Source: Candidatus Woesearchaeota archaeon (GTDB taxonomy: Archaea > Nanobdellota > Nanobdellia > Woesearchaeales > UBA10216). Taken from it: a DNA stretch of 64,000 nucleotides. Below are positions 9,987-18,093 of the stretch, one piece after another. The DNA lies in NCBI GenBank assembly GCA_016180065.1, contig JACPBY010000005.1:62001-126000 (forward strand), read 5' to 3'. Within the stretch, counting starts at the first letter, position 1. Each line of letters opens with the position of its first letter. The position numbers and the translations under genes were made by a program. The notes below the pieces were generated by a model. It was not told the origin of the DNA. It did not search any database and saw only the letters and a program-made list of their open reading frames with translations.

Positions 9987-10574
9987 ATGGTTGAGTTTGT
10001 CAAAAACTACATTGCAGAGCTGAAAAAAGAGATAGACACGATAAACCCTGAAGACGTGACCAGGGTAGTTGACATCCTGTTTGACGCATGGAAGAACGAC
10101 AGGCAGGTATTCATCTTCGGAAACGGGGGGAGCGCCGCGACCTCATCACACTTTGCCTGCGACATAGCAAAAGGCACCCTGCAAAGGGTCTATGACCATG
10201 CCGAAAAGAGATTCAGGGTAAGCTCGCTGACAGACAACGTTGCGACAATGACAGCATACGCAAACGACCTGTCATACGATGATGTTTTCTCACAGCAGCT
10301 CTGCCATTACGTGCAGAAAGGGGATGTTGTCATCGCCATCACCGGCAGCGGAAACTCCAAGAACGTCATAAATGCAGTGGAGCTTGCAAAAAAGTTCGGG
10401 GCAGTAACCATAGCCTTCCTCGGCTTTGACGGCGGCAAGCTAAAGGCCATAGCAGACCATGTCGTGCACGTCAAGTCAAACCATTACGGCAGGGTTGAGG
10501 ACTGCCATGACATGCTCCACCACCTTGTGACGTACTACCTGCAGAAAAAGATAAAAGAGAATTCTACAGATTGA
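9987..10574 (+). CDS. gmhA: D-sedoheptulose-7-phosphate isomerase (GmhA)
   Basis: A 195-aa SIS-domain protein of normal GmhA length. GmhA converts sedoheptulose 7-phosphate to D-glycero-D-manno-heptose 7-phosphate in the cytoplasm, the first step to NDP-heptose. Visible motifs are the phosphosugar loop FGNGGSAATSSHFACDI, the second SIS strand AITGSGNSKNV, and a C-terminal RVEDCHDMLHH with the acid and His expected near the active site. The SIS fold also occurs in other sugar-phosphate isomerases, but this motif set and a heptose kinase and GmhB domain in the same window (38348, 37321) favour GmhA. Its stop is two bases before the ATG of the next SDR gene, so they are co-transcribed. Confidence 0.88.
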   Translation: MVEFVKNYIAELKKEIDTINPEDVTRVVDILFDAWKNDRQVFIFGNGGSAATSSHFACDIAKGTLQRVYDHAEKRFRVSSLTDNVATMTAYANDLSYDDVFSQQLCHYVQKGDVVIAITGSGNSKNVINAVELAKKFGAVTIAFLGFDGGKLKAIADHVVHVKSNHYGRVEDCHDMLHHLVTYYLQKKIKENSTD

Positions 10575-10576
10575 AG

Positions 10577-11587
10577 ATGAACCAAACAGAAGGAAAAAAG
10601 AAAGCAATCGTGACTGGCGGAGCAGGCTTCATAGGCTCCCACATGGCTGAGCTGCTGCTAAGCAAAGGCTACTCTGTTGTTGCGATTGACGACATGTCCA
10701 ACGGGCAGCAGGACAATGTTAACATCTTCAGGAAAAACCCTGACTACAAATTCATGAGAATTGACCTTGCAAAGGAGTTTGACGACTCCATATTCAAAAA
10801 CGCGACTTACATCTTCCACATGGCTGCACTGGCAGACATCGTGCCATCAATAGAGCAGCCGCTAAAATACCACGAGGCAAACGTGACGGGCACAGTAAGG
10901 GTGCTGGAAGCTGCCAGAAAGCACGGTGTGAAGAAGCTGGTCTACACGGCATCATCATCATGCTACGGCATACCGGACAGTTACCCAACAACCGAGACTG
11001 CCGAGATAAAGCCCCAATACCCATACGCATTCACCAAATACCTCGGAGAGCTTTACGCGATGTTCTGGCACAGGCTTTACGGCCTGCCTGTTGTATCTTT
11101 GAGGTATTTCAATGTCTATGGCACAAGGGCAAGGACAAACGACACATACGGCGCAGTATTCAAGGTTTTCCTTGCACAGAAGCTGAACGGCAAGCCCCTG
11201 ACAATAGTGGGAGACGGCACCCAGACAAGGGACTTCACATACGTAACTGACGCCGCGAATGCAGCCCTGGCGGCTGCAGAATCCGATGTTGTGGGCGAAA
11301 TCATCAACATAGGCACCGGCAAGCCCCAATCAGTAAACCACCTTGCTGAGCTGATAGGCGGTGAGATGGTTCACATCCCAAAAAGGCCGGGAGAGCCTGA
11401 AAGCACGCACGCAGACATAACAAAAGCAGCAAGGCTGCTCAAATGGAAGCCTGAAGCCTCGTTTGAGGAAGGCGTCAGGATAATGCTTGACAACATAAGC
11501 TACTGGAAAAGCGCCCCAGTATGGGATGAAAAATCAATAGGGAAGGCAACAGAAAAATGGTTCAAATACCTGGGAAAGAAACAATAA
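10577..11587 (+). CDS. NAD-dependent epimerase/dehydratase (GalE-type SDR)
   Basis: About 336 aa. It is an extended short-chain dehydrogenase with the Rossmann motif TGGAGFIGS, a catalytic triad of Ser in TASSSCYG and YxxxK as YAFTK, and a late substrate motif RDFTYVTDAANA. Such enzymes epimerise or dehydrate UDP- or other NDP-sugars. The pattern is close to UDP-glucose 4-epimerase-type proteins, but the substrate cannot be read from sequence. I prefer ATG 10577 to an in-frame TTG at 10571 that would overlap the gmhA stop. It is coupled to gmhA upstream and overlaps the next SDR gene downstream. Confidence 0.85.
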   Translation: MNQTEGKKKAIVTGGAGFIGSHMAELLLSKGYSVVAIDDMSNGQQDNVNIFRKNPDYKFMRIDLAKEFDDSIFKNATYIFHMAALADIVPSIEQPLKYHEANVTGTVRVLEAARKHGVKKLVYTASSSCYGIPDSYPTTETAEIKPQYPYAFTKYLGELYAMFWHRLYGLPVVSLRYFNVYGTRARTNDTYGAVFKVFLAQKLNGKPLTIVGDGTQTRDFTYVTDAANAALAAAESDVVGEIINIGTGKPQSVNHLAELIGGEMVHIPKRPGEPESTHADITKAARLLKWKPEASFEEGVRIMLDNISYWKSAPVWDEKSIGKATEKWFKYLGKKQ

Positions 11588-12576
11588 GAAAAGTGCTCGT
11601 AACAGGAGGAGCAGGCTACGTCGGCTCAGCCCTTGTGCCCAGCCTGCTGTCAAAAGGGTATGAGGTTGTTGTTTACGACCTGTACATCTACGGGGAAGTC
11701 TTCAAAGGCATCGAAAATTCCGGGCTGACAGAGATAAAGGCGGACATCAGGGACAGGGAAAAGCTGGTGGATGCTGCCAAAGGGGCTGACGCAATAATAC
11801 ACCTTGCGTGCATATCAAACGACCCAAGCTTTGAGCTCAACCCAGAGCTTGGCAAAACAATAAACTTTGACGCATTCTACAACGTGCTGGAAGCAGCAAG
11901 GGCAAACAGCATTAAACGGCTCATTTACGCAAGCACATCAAGCGTTTACGGCCTGAAACCCGAGAAGAACGTTGTTGAAGAGGCAACGCTTGAGCCGCTC
12001 ACGGACTACTCAAAATACAAGGCAGAATGCGAAAAGGTCCTGAAAGAGGAAGGAGAGGACATAGAATGGGTCACGATAAGGCCGGCAACAGTATGCGGGT
12101 ATGCCCGAAGGCTGAGGCTCGACCTCGTCGTGAACATACTCACGATAAACGGGCTGGTGAACAGGAAAATCAAAATCTTCGGCGGAAACCAGCTCAGGCC
12201 AAACCTGAACATCAAGGACATGGCAAGGGCATACGAGCTCCTGCTGACAGCGCCGTGGAAAAAGCTAAGGCACCAGACATTCAACGTAGGCTACCAGAAC
12301 ATGACAGTAACTGAGATAGCAGCGCTTGCAAAGAAGACAGTTGAAAAAGCACTGGGAGAAAAGGTAGAGCTTGAAATCGTGCCAACGAACGACAACAGGT
12401 CCTACCACATAAACTCCGACAAGATAAAAAAAGCCCTGGGCTTCACCCCAATATACACTGTCGAGGAAGCCATTGAAACCCTCGCTGATGCGTTCAGGAA
12501 AGGGCTGCTCAACGACCCGCTGAACAACCCGCTATACCACAACATAAAAAGAATGCAGGAACTAAAATTAAAGTGA
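11557..12576 (+). CDS. NAD-dependent epimerase/dehydratase (SDR)
   Basis: A 339-aa extended SDR with TGGAGYVGS near the N-terminus, Ser in STSSVYG, YxxxK as YSKYK, and a C-terminal domain ending LKLK. It acts on an NDP-sugar of unknown identity. ATG 11557 overlaps the upstream SDR by 31 bp. An in-frame GTG at 11593, just before the first beta strand (VLVTGG), is a plausible alternative. With gmhA and the previous SDR it forms a three-gene operon that meets the transporter genes head-on at 12576/12580. Confidence 0.83.
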   Translation: MVQIPGKETIRKVLVTGGAGYVGSALVPSLLSKGYEVVVYDLYIYGEVFKGIENSGLTEIKADIRDREKLVDAAKGADAIIHLACISNDPSFELNPELGKTINFDAFYNVLEAARANSIKRLIYASTSSVYGLKPEKNVVEEATLEPLTDYSKYKAECEKVLKEEGEDIEWVTIRPATVCGYARRLRLDLVVNILTINGLVNRKIKIFGGNQLRPNLNIKDMARAYELLLTAPWKKLRHQTFNVGYQNMTVTEIAALAKKTVEKALGEKVELEIVPTNDNRSYHINSDKIKKALGFTPIYTVEEAIETLADAFRKGLLNDPLNNPLYHNIKRMQELKLK

Positions 12577-12579
12577 AAT

Positions 12580-12972
12580 TCAAACGTTTGAGTAAGCCAG
12601 CAGGCTCACACCCAGAACAATGCAGGCAACGCCTATCAGCTTGTATTTGTTCATCTTCTCACCGAGGAACTTCACGGAAAGCAGGGAAACCCAGACATAG
12701 GCAAGCGAGTTTATCGGGTAAACAATGGACAAAGGCGCATTCTTCAGTGCCCAGAGGTAAATTGGGGTTGGTGCAGCGTAAAGAAACACGCCAATCATAA
12801 GATTTGTGTTCCTCAGCATGCTGACTGCAAGTTTAAATGGGTTAAGCGATAATGCAAATTGTGCAGAGCCCTTCTTGAAAAACAAGGCGCCAAAAGCCGC
12901 AACAACCGTAAAGGCAGCTACAACACCCAAAACAACAGTCTCCCTAACCATGCCCTGAGCCATACCCCACAA
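12580..12972 (-). CDS. Half-size DMT/EamA-like (SMR-type) membrane transporter subunit
   Basis: A 130-aa protein with four predicted helices. The family hallmark ALKNAPLSIVYPINSLAYVWVSLLSV is followed by a GEKMN turn and the last helix. Four-helix members (EmrE, ArnE/ArnF) work as dimers. ArnE/ArnF move a lipid-linked sugar across the membrane, which would suit this window, but small-molecule export is equally possible. Its start overlaps the neighbouring homologue at 12944-13297 by about 29 bp; Met codons at 12963 and 12951 are alternatives. The adjacent pair suggests a heterodimer. Confidence 0.75.
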   Translation of the reverse strand: MWGMAQGMVRETVVLGVVAAFTVVAAFGALFFKKGSAQFALSLNPFKLAVSMLRNTNLMIGVFLYAAPTPIYLWALKNAPLSIVYPINSLAYVWVSLLSVKFLGEKMNKYKLIGVACIVLGVSLLAYSNV

Positions 12973-13297
12973 GGCTGACGCCAGCTGCTATAAAGCCGAT
13001 GCCCAGCCAGTTAACCGCCAGAAGCCTCTCGCTGAAAAAGAAAAAAGCCAGCAGCGCAACCCAGACATAGCTCAGGCCGATGAACGGGTAAACAACCGAA
13101 AGCTCTGCCTTCTTCAAGGCATACATGAGCAGCACTGCCGCAACAGCATAAAAAAACAGGCCGATAATCACGGGATAATTCATAATTAAAGCGCCCAGCT
13201 CAAAGCTCAGCGAGCCAGCGCCAAGCTTGTACAAATACTGCCCTGCTGTTGAAAATACCGTGAACAGCAGAATCAGGAGCAACGCAGCGGGCTTCAC
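12944..13297 (-). CDS. Half-size DMT/EamA-like membrane transporter subunit
   Basis: A 117-aa protein with four predicted helices and the same hallmark as its neighbour (LKKAELSVVYPFIGLSYVWVALLAF, then SERLLAVNW). It is first in a two-gene operon with the 12580 gene. The tandem arrangement of two different four-helix proteins resembles ArnE-ArnF, a flippase for lipid-linked aminoarabinose. A role in moving a lipid-linked glycan intermediate is an inference from context. It is divergent from the GT-C gene at 13402, with about 100 bp between. Confidence 0.75.
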   Translation of the reverse strand: MKPAALLLILLFTVFSTAGQYLYKLGAGSLSFELGALIMNYPVIIGLFFYAVAAVLLMYALKKAELSVVYPFIGLSYVWVALLAFFFFSERLLAVNWLGIGFIAAGVSLVGYGSGHG

Positions 13298-13370
13298 CTT
13301 CGCAACACCCCAGCACTTATTTCAGGCATAAACGCATTATTTTACTGGAGCTTAAATATTTTGGGATAAA

Positions 13371-13380
13371 TTTATATAAG
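13371..13380 (+). promoter_or_regulatory. TATA box for the 13402 gene
   Basis: TTTATATAAG ends 22 bp before ATG 13402, the spacing expected for a leaderless archaeal transcript. It is one of the best TATA matches in the window. Confidence 0.65.
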
Positions 13381-13401
13381 ACGGCAGCAGCTTCACAACA
13401 G

Positions 13402-15666
13402 ATGCCTCTCATCATAATTATCCTGTTCTTTGCATACACATGGGGACTGGGCTTCACTCTTTTGAGGCTTGCCAGGGCAAAGGAGCATGAAAGCTTCCTG
13501 GAAAGAAACCTAATGAGGACAGGCATAGGGCTGTCTGCCTTTGTTGTCCTTGGCGTGATTCTTAACGCACTCAGAATACCACTGGATTACCGCATTTTCC
13601 TTCTTGCAGCATCAGCGCTGCCACTTTACGAACTCATATTCAGGAAAGGCTACGCCAGAATCAGCCCAGCAGCAAAGGCAGGGCTGAAGCTCAGGCAGTC
13701 AGACATAACAATACTGCTTGTTTTGCTCGTATTTGCAGCTGCGCTGTTCACGTATGCTTCAGGAGCCTTCAGATACGATTACCTTGAGGATGACGACCCG
13801 TGGGGGCACGCCTCAGCCATCAAGTATGTTTCTGTCGAAAAAACAGTATTTGACCCTGAAACTGTGGACTTCCACTACATGGACCCGTATCCGCCAGGGT
13901 ATGACATGCTGCTTGGCGTGCTTGCCCAGGCTTCACAGCCGATAAGCTGGACAATCAAGTTTTTCAACGCCCTGCTTATATCATTAAGCATTATCTTCTT
14001 TTACTTTTTCGCAAAGGAATTCCTTGGCAGCAGGAACAAGGCGCTGTTCGCGGCTTTCGTGCTTGCATCAGTGCCTGCTTACATGAGCCATTTCATATGG
14101 GCGCCGGTGCTCGCAATGGCAGTCTTCCCGCAGGCAATGTATGCTTTTGAAATGATGAAGCATGACAGGAAATGGATTGCCATCGCGGGAGTCTGCTTCG
14201 CGGCAATACTCCTTGCGCACCCGACGCACGCAGTAAAGCTGACGGGGCTGGTGCTGATATACCTTGGCGTCAAGGCTGCTGCAGGCTTTACATTTGGAAG
14301 AAAACACCTTCCCGAATGGCTGCATCAGGACCTTGCCGGTTTCGGAGCGGTTGCGCTTGGCGCATTCCTGTCCCTGTTCTGGTGGGCAGCGAAATTGAAA
14401 GGCTTCCTCGGCATGGCAAAGACAAGCTTCACAGGAGGAAGCGGGGAAGCGGCGGCAGAACTCATAAAAGGCTCAGGCAACATACTCTCAAAGCTCATTG
14501 CCCTGCCAGCAAGAATCTTCAACCCGGAAGGCGGCACAGCAACAAGGGCCTACCTGCTGAGGGACTTTGCCATAGCCCAGAGCAACAACATGATAAACAA
14601 CCCCATAGGCATAGGGCTTGCAGCCTTTATCCTCATGATAGCTGGCTTTGCCTCCACCGCTACAGGGATTCTAAGGAGCCTGCCAAGGAGAAGAATGCTA
14701 ATCCCCGCAGCTGCGGCAGCAGCGGTAATATTGACAGTCCTGATTTCGTCAGCCACTTTTTCCTACCAACAAGAACTTTACGACACAAACAGGGAGATGC
14801 TCAGCAGCGGGGAAATGCCGGGCTGGAGATTTGCACAGCTCTGGCCAACACCGCCAAGCTATCCAAGCGTGCTTGCATTATCTTCAATTCTCAGCTCTTT
14901 GACAGTTGCATTTGCGCTCTCAATCGCTGCAATAACAATCTTCAGGCGCAAAGAACAAGACGGGCAAGACCACCGCATTACTGCAGCCATACTGCTGGGC
15001 TGGCTGCTCTTCACATTCCTGGGCATAAACAGCAGGACATTCAACCTTCCCGTAGGGCTTTTCGCGTTCAGGTTCTGGATGATTTTTGCAATCCCTGCAG
15101 CGCTGCTTGCAGCCGAAGGGCTCTTTGCGGCTTTGAACGCTGTCAAGGCATTAAGGCTCGGCCCGGCAGCAGCCACAACAGCCAAGCTGGCAATCATTGC
15201 ATTAGTGGTTGCAGGAGTCCTTTTCACGTCTGCAAAGCAGAAATACGACACCAACACATCCTGCTGGCCCTCAGGGGCATTCTGGAGCGGGGAACTCGTG
15301 CTTGAGCCCAGCTCGAACTGCCCCGTGCAAAGCGAGCTGCTATCATACCAATGGCTTAAAACACTGCCAGCAACAACAAAGGTATTCACGTTCTACGGCC
15401 AGGACCAGGTCATCGGGTTTGACAGACAGATATGCAGCTGGTGCAAGCCTGAACACAGCATGAAGAAAAGGCTTGGAAACGCCACAGCAACAGAACTCCA
15501 CACCTTCATGAAAGACAACAACTATGAATACGCCATACTCGGAGGAATTGAGGCAAGAAGCTTAAGCCTCAACGAAACAGTCAGGCTGATAAATGACATG
15601 GCATCATCCGGGCTGTTTACGATTGCCCATAACGGCCAGTCAGCTGTCGTTTTCAAGGCAGAATGA
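13402..15666 (+). CDS. Polytopic GT-C glycosyltransferase (AglB/PMT-like)
   Basis: A 754-aa membrane protein with about 12 hydrophobic segments and a short soluble C-terminal domain. After the second helix lies an acidic loop, YLEDDDPWGHA, followed by YMDPYPPGYDMLLG. Acidic residues in the first extracytoplasmic loop are the metal/substrate site in GT-C enzymes such as oligosaccharyltransferases and protein O-mannosyltransferases. Length and loop type leave open a lipid-linked-oligosaccharide transferase of the AglB kind, but I do not see the WWDYG motif, so a GT-C transferase of unknown specificity is safer. Its stop overlaps the next GT-C start (ATGA at 15663). Confidence 0.72.
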   Translation: MPLIIIILFFAYTWGLGFTLLRLARAKEHESFLERNLMRTGIGLSAFVVLGVILNALRIPLDYRIFLLAASALPLYELIFRKGYARISPAAKAGLKLRQSDITILLVLLVFAAALFTYASGAFRYDYLEDDDPWGHASAIKYVSVEKTVFDPETVDFHYMDPYPPGYDMLLGVLAQASQPISWTIKFFNALLISLSIIFFYFFAKEFLGSRNKALFAAFVLASVPAYMSHFIWAPVLAMAVFPQAMYAFEMMKHDRKWIAIAGVCFAAILLAHPTHAVKLTGLVLIYLGVKAAAGFTFGRKHLPEWLHQDLAGFGAVALGAFLSLFWWAAKLKGFLGMAKTSFTGGSGEAAAELIKGSGNILSKLIALPARIFNPEGGTATRAYLLRDFAIAQSNNMINNPIGIGLAAFILMIAGFASTATGILRSLPRRRMLIPAAAAAAVILTVLISSATFSYQQELYDTNREMLSSGEMPGWRFAQLWPTPPSYPSVLALSSILSSLTVAFALSIAAITIFRRKEQDGQDHRITAAILLGWLLFTFLGINSRTFNLPVGLFAFRFWMIFAIPAALLAAEGLFAALNAVKALRLGPAAATTAKLAIIALVVAGVLFTSAKQKYDTNTSCWPSGAFWSGELVLEPSSNCPVQSELLSYQWLKTLPATTKVFTFYGQDQVIGFDRQICSWCKPEHSMKKRLGNATATELHTFMKDNNYEYAILGGIEARSLSLNETVRLINDMASSGLFTIAHNGQSAVVFKAE

Positions 15667-17153
15667 AACCATTCAAAAACTATGATGCCTACACGAAAGC
15701 AGCCATAGCAATCATAATAGCAGGCGCTGCCCTGAGATTCACACTGGCAGCGCTGAGCCACCCCGCGGGGGACGGCTGCTGGCACCTCTCTGTCTCGAGG
15801 TTCATCGCTGAAAACAGCAGAATCCCCTTCCTTGAACCGTTCGGCATAACAGACAGGGAGGTGTTTTCCGCCCCGCCGCTCTTCCACACCATAACCGCAG
15901 CTGTTTACAGAATAATTGGCACAGCCAGCGTTCCCGCAGCTGAGTTTGCAGTAAAACTTGTTTCACCATTGTTCGGAAGCCTGACACTGCTGATTGTTTT
16001 CCTTCTGGGCAAAAGGCTTTACAGCACAAAAACAGCATTCTGGGCGACATTCTTCATCACATTCCTTCCGCTTCACATCAACTCCAGCACCGTAGCGTTT
16101 GTAGACTCGCTCACCGCCTTTCTGGCTGCACTGACAGTTTACTTCCTTGTTTCAAGAAAAACGCTCACCGCTGCCGCATTCCTGGGCCTGGGCATAGCAG
16201 CAAAACTCACAATGATATTCATGGCTCCCATATTCCTGATGGCACTGCTTGCATTTTACAGGCACGACTTAAAAAAGTTCGCCGAAAAAGTTGCAGCTTC
16301 AGCGATAATAAGCGCAGCAATAGGGCTGCCATGGCTTCTGCGAAACTACCTGCTGCTCGGAAACCCCTTCTGGCCATTCCTGTACAAGATTCTTGGAGGC
16401 AGCATGGCGCCACAACTCGGTGAAAGCTTCTCAGCAGCCAACATCCTCTCCCTCGGAAACATAGGGCGCTTTCACCTTGAGCTGATGGGAGCGCCATTGG
16501 GAAACCTCAGCACGGCAGCCTTTGTCATGCTGCCATTTCAAAATCTGCTGATAGCTATGTGGCTCATACTTACAATTCTCTTCCTCACGCCCGCAGTGGC
16601 AGGGGTGCTTGCCAAAGGCTTAAGGAACAAATGGCTCGTTTACAGCTGGACAGCATCATTCCTGCTTGCAACAGCCATTTACACCATGAACACAGGAACT
16701 GCCTCAGCAAGAATCTTCCTTCCTGCAATTCCGGCACTGGCGCTGCTGTGGGCAGCCGGATTTGAAAAACTAAGCGGCAAGGCCGGCAGATTCGCAACCC
16801 TGCTGGTTGTGATGGCCGCAGCCTCTGCACTCGCATTTTCCGCAGTGGAAACTGCGAAGACAACAACAGGAGCGAAAGAATGGGCAAGATACAATGACGA
16901 CTTCAACTGGATAAAAGACAATACGCCAGAAAACACCCTCATGGCATACAGGGGGCAGTGCCTGGGCTACAACGTGCACAGGCCATCAAACTTCAACCTG
17001 GGCAAGGCTGATTACGTTTGGGTAAACCAGGGCTTCAGGCTCGAGCCAGTAAGCATTGTTGAGCCGGAAGTGCTGCAAAGGATAGAAACTGACTTTGCAA
17101 AAGCCTACGAGAACAGCGCAACGGGAACGAAGGTATACAAACGGAAAAGTTAA
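15663..17153 (+). CDS. Polytopic glycosyltransferase, GT39/ArnT-like
   Basis: A 496-aa protein with about 10-11 membrane helices. The first loop has the acidic dyad region AGDGCWHLSVSRFIAEN and then APPLFHTITA, typical of the PMT_2/ArnT group that uses polyprenyl-phosphate sugars on the outer face. The stretch LGLGIAAKLTMIFMAPI is also characteristic. It overlaps the upstream GT-C gene by four bases (ATGA), so the two are coupled. It ends tail-to-tail with the Gfo/Idh gene (17150), overlapping by four bases. Acceptor and donor are unknown. Confidence 0.75.
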   Translation: MKPFKNYDAYTKAAIAIIIAGAALRFTLAALSHPAGDGCWHLSVSRFIAENSRIPFLEPFGITDREVFSAPPLFHTITAAVYRIIGTASVPAAEFAVKLVSPLFGSLTLLIVFLLGKRLYSTKTAFWATFFITFLPLHINSSTVAFVDSLTAFLAALTVYFLVSRKTLTAAAFLGLGIAAKLTMIFMAPIFLMALLAFYRHDLKKFAEKVAASAIISAAIGLPWLLRNYLLLGNPFWPFLYKILGGSMAPQLGESFSAANILSLGNIGRFHLELMGAPLGNLSTAAFVMLPFQNLLIAMWLILTILFLTPAVAGVLAKGLRNKWLVYSWTASFLLATAIYTMNTGTASARIFLPAIPALALLWAAGFEKLSGKAGRFATLLVVMAAASALAFSAVETAKTTTGAKEWARYNDDFNWIKDNTPENTLMAYRGQCLGYNVHRPSNFNLGKADYVWVNQGFRLEPVSIVEPEVLQRIETDFAKAYENSATGTKVYKRKS

Positions 17154-18079
17154 GATTTCCTGAGGCTTTTTTCAATCCGGTCAATCCACTCTATAACCCG
17201 GAAGCCATTGCTGATTCCAGTAAGAGGCTCTTTGCTGCTCCTGATGCACCCGATAAAGTGCCCAACCTCATTCCTGAGAGGCTCTTTGGCAGCAACAACA
17301 GGGGCTTTGTTGCCAGGGAAAAGCCGTATTTTGGCAGTTTCCTCAACATCGTCAAAAACAGCCAAGGCCTTGTCGCCAGCAATTGTAAAGCTTCTCGTTT
17401 TCTTTGCGCCGAACCATGTGGTAACAAGCGTTGCAGCAAGGCCGCTGCTGAACCTGACTGAAGCTGCAGTAAAATCATTCATACTGCTTCCGGCAACCCC
17501 GACTATTTTCCCCGGGCTGAACAGGAACTGAATCATCGAAAGATGATGGGAAGCAGCATCCCAAAAGCTGCCAATGTCATTCCTCACCGGAAAGCAAAGA
17601 TGCTCGCAGAGCACATGCCGGACAGTCCCAAAACTGCCCTTGCCCACCATGCCTTTCAAAAAGCGGGCATAGTCATTATAGACGTACTGGTGGCCAACCA
17701 TAAAGGTTGAGCCAGCCTTTTTCACTGCTGCCCTGAGCTTCCTGGCTTCTTCAAGGCTCGTGACCATGGGCTTCTCAACAAGGACATTTTTACCCATTTC
17801 CAAAGCTTCGGATGCGAGCGCAAAATGCGTTGATGCAGGGGTTGCGACCACAACACAATCAATATCATGACGCTTTAGCACAGCAGAGGCATCGGTAGTC
17901 CTGATAACTGAGCCGGGAACCATGCTGCTGATTCCAGCCAGCGATTCCCTGCTCCTGCTGCAGACAGCAGCCAGCTCAACACCCTCAATATCCTGAAGAA
18001 GCCGCAGGTAGTTCCTGCCAAAATAGCCAACGCCCAACAAGCCGAAGCGCAAAGGTCTCATTTTAGTGTGCCAGCTCAT
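17150..18079 (-). CDS. Gfo/Idh/MocA-family oxidoreductase
   Basis: A 309-aa protein with an N-terminal Rossmann fold (GLLGVGYFGRNYLRLL), the family EKP motif (NVLVEKPM) and GHQYVYND with the downstream domain used for substrate binding. Family members oxidise or reduce hydroxyls of sugars or NDP-sugars with NAD(P). In glycan clusters they commonly make 3-keto or amino-sugar precursors. Met-7 (18061) may be the real start, since MRPLRFGLLG fits the family N-terminus. It is the last gene of the long minus-strand run. Confidence 0.83.
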   Translation of the reverse strand: MSWHTKMRPLRFGLLGVGYFGRNYLRLLQDIEGVELAAVCSRSRESLAGISSMVPGSVIRTTDASAVLKRHDIDCVVVATPASTHFALASEALEMGKNVLVEKPMVTSLEEARKLRAAVKKAGSTFMVGHQYVYNDYARFLKGMVGKGSFGTVRHVLCEHLCFPVRNDIGSFWDAASHHLSMIQFLFSPGKIVGVAGSSMNDFTAASVRFSSGLAATLVTTWFGAKKTRSFTIAGDKALAVFDDVEETAKIRLFPGNKAPVVAAKEPLRNEVGHFIGCIRSSKEPLTGISNGFRVIEWIDRIEKSLRKS

Positions 18080-18093
18080 TACTTATTGCCAGA

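Noticed and set aside
14172..15305. 377-codon open frame in another frame of the GT-C gene
   Set aside because: Shadow of a GC-rich membrane-protein gene. The translation has no domain features and the real frame has clear helices and motifs.
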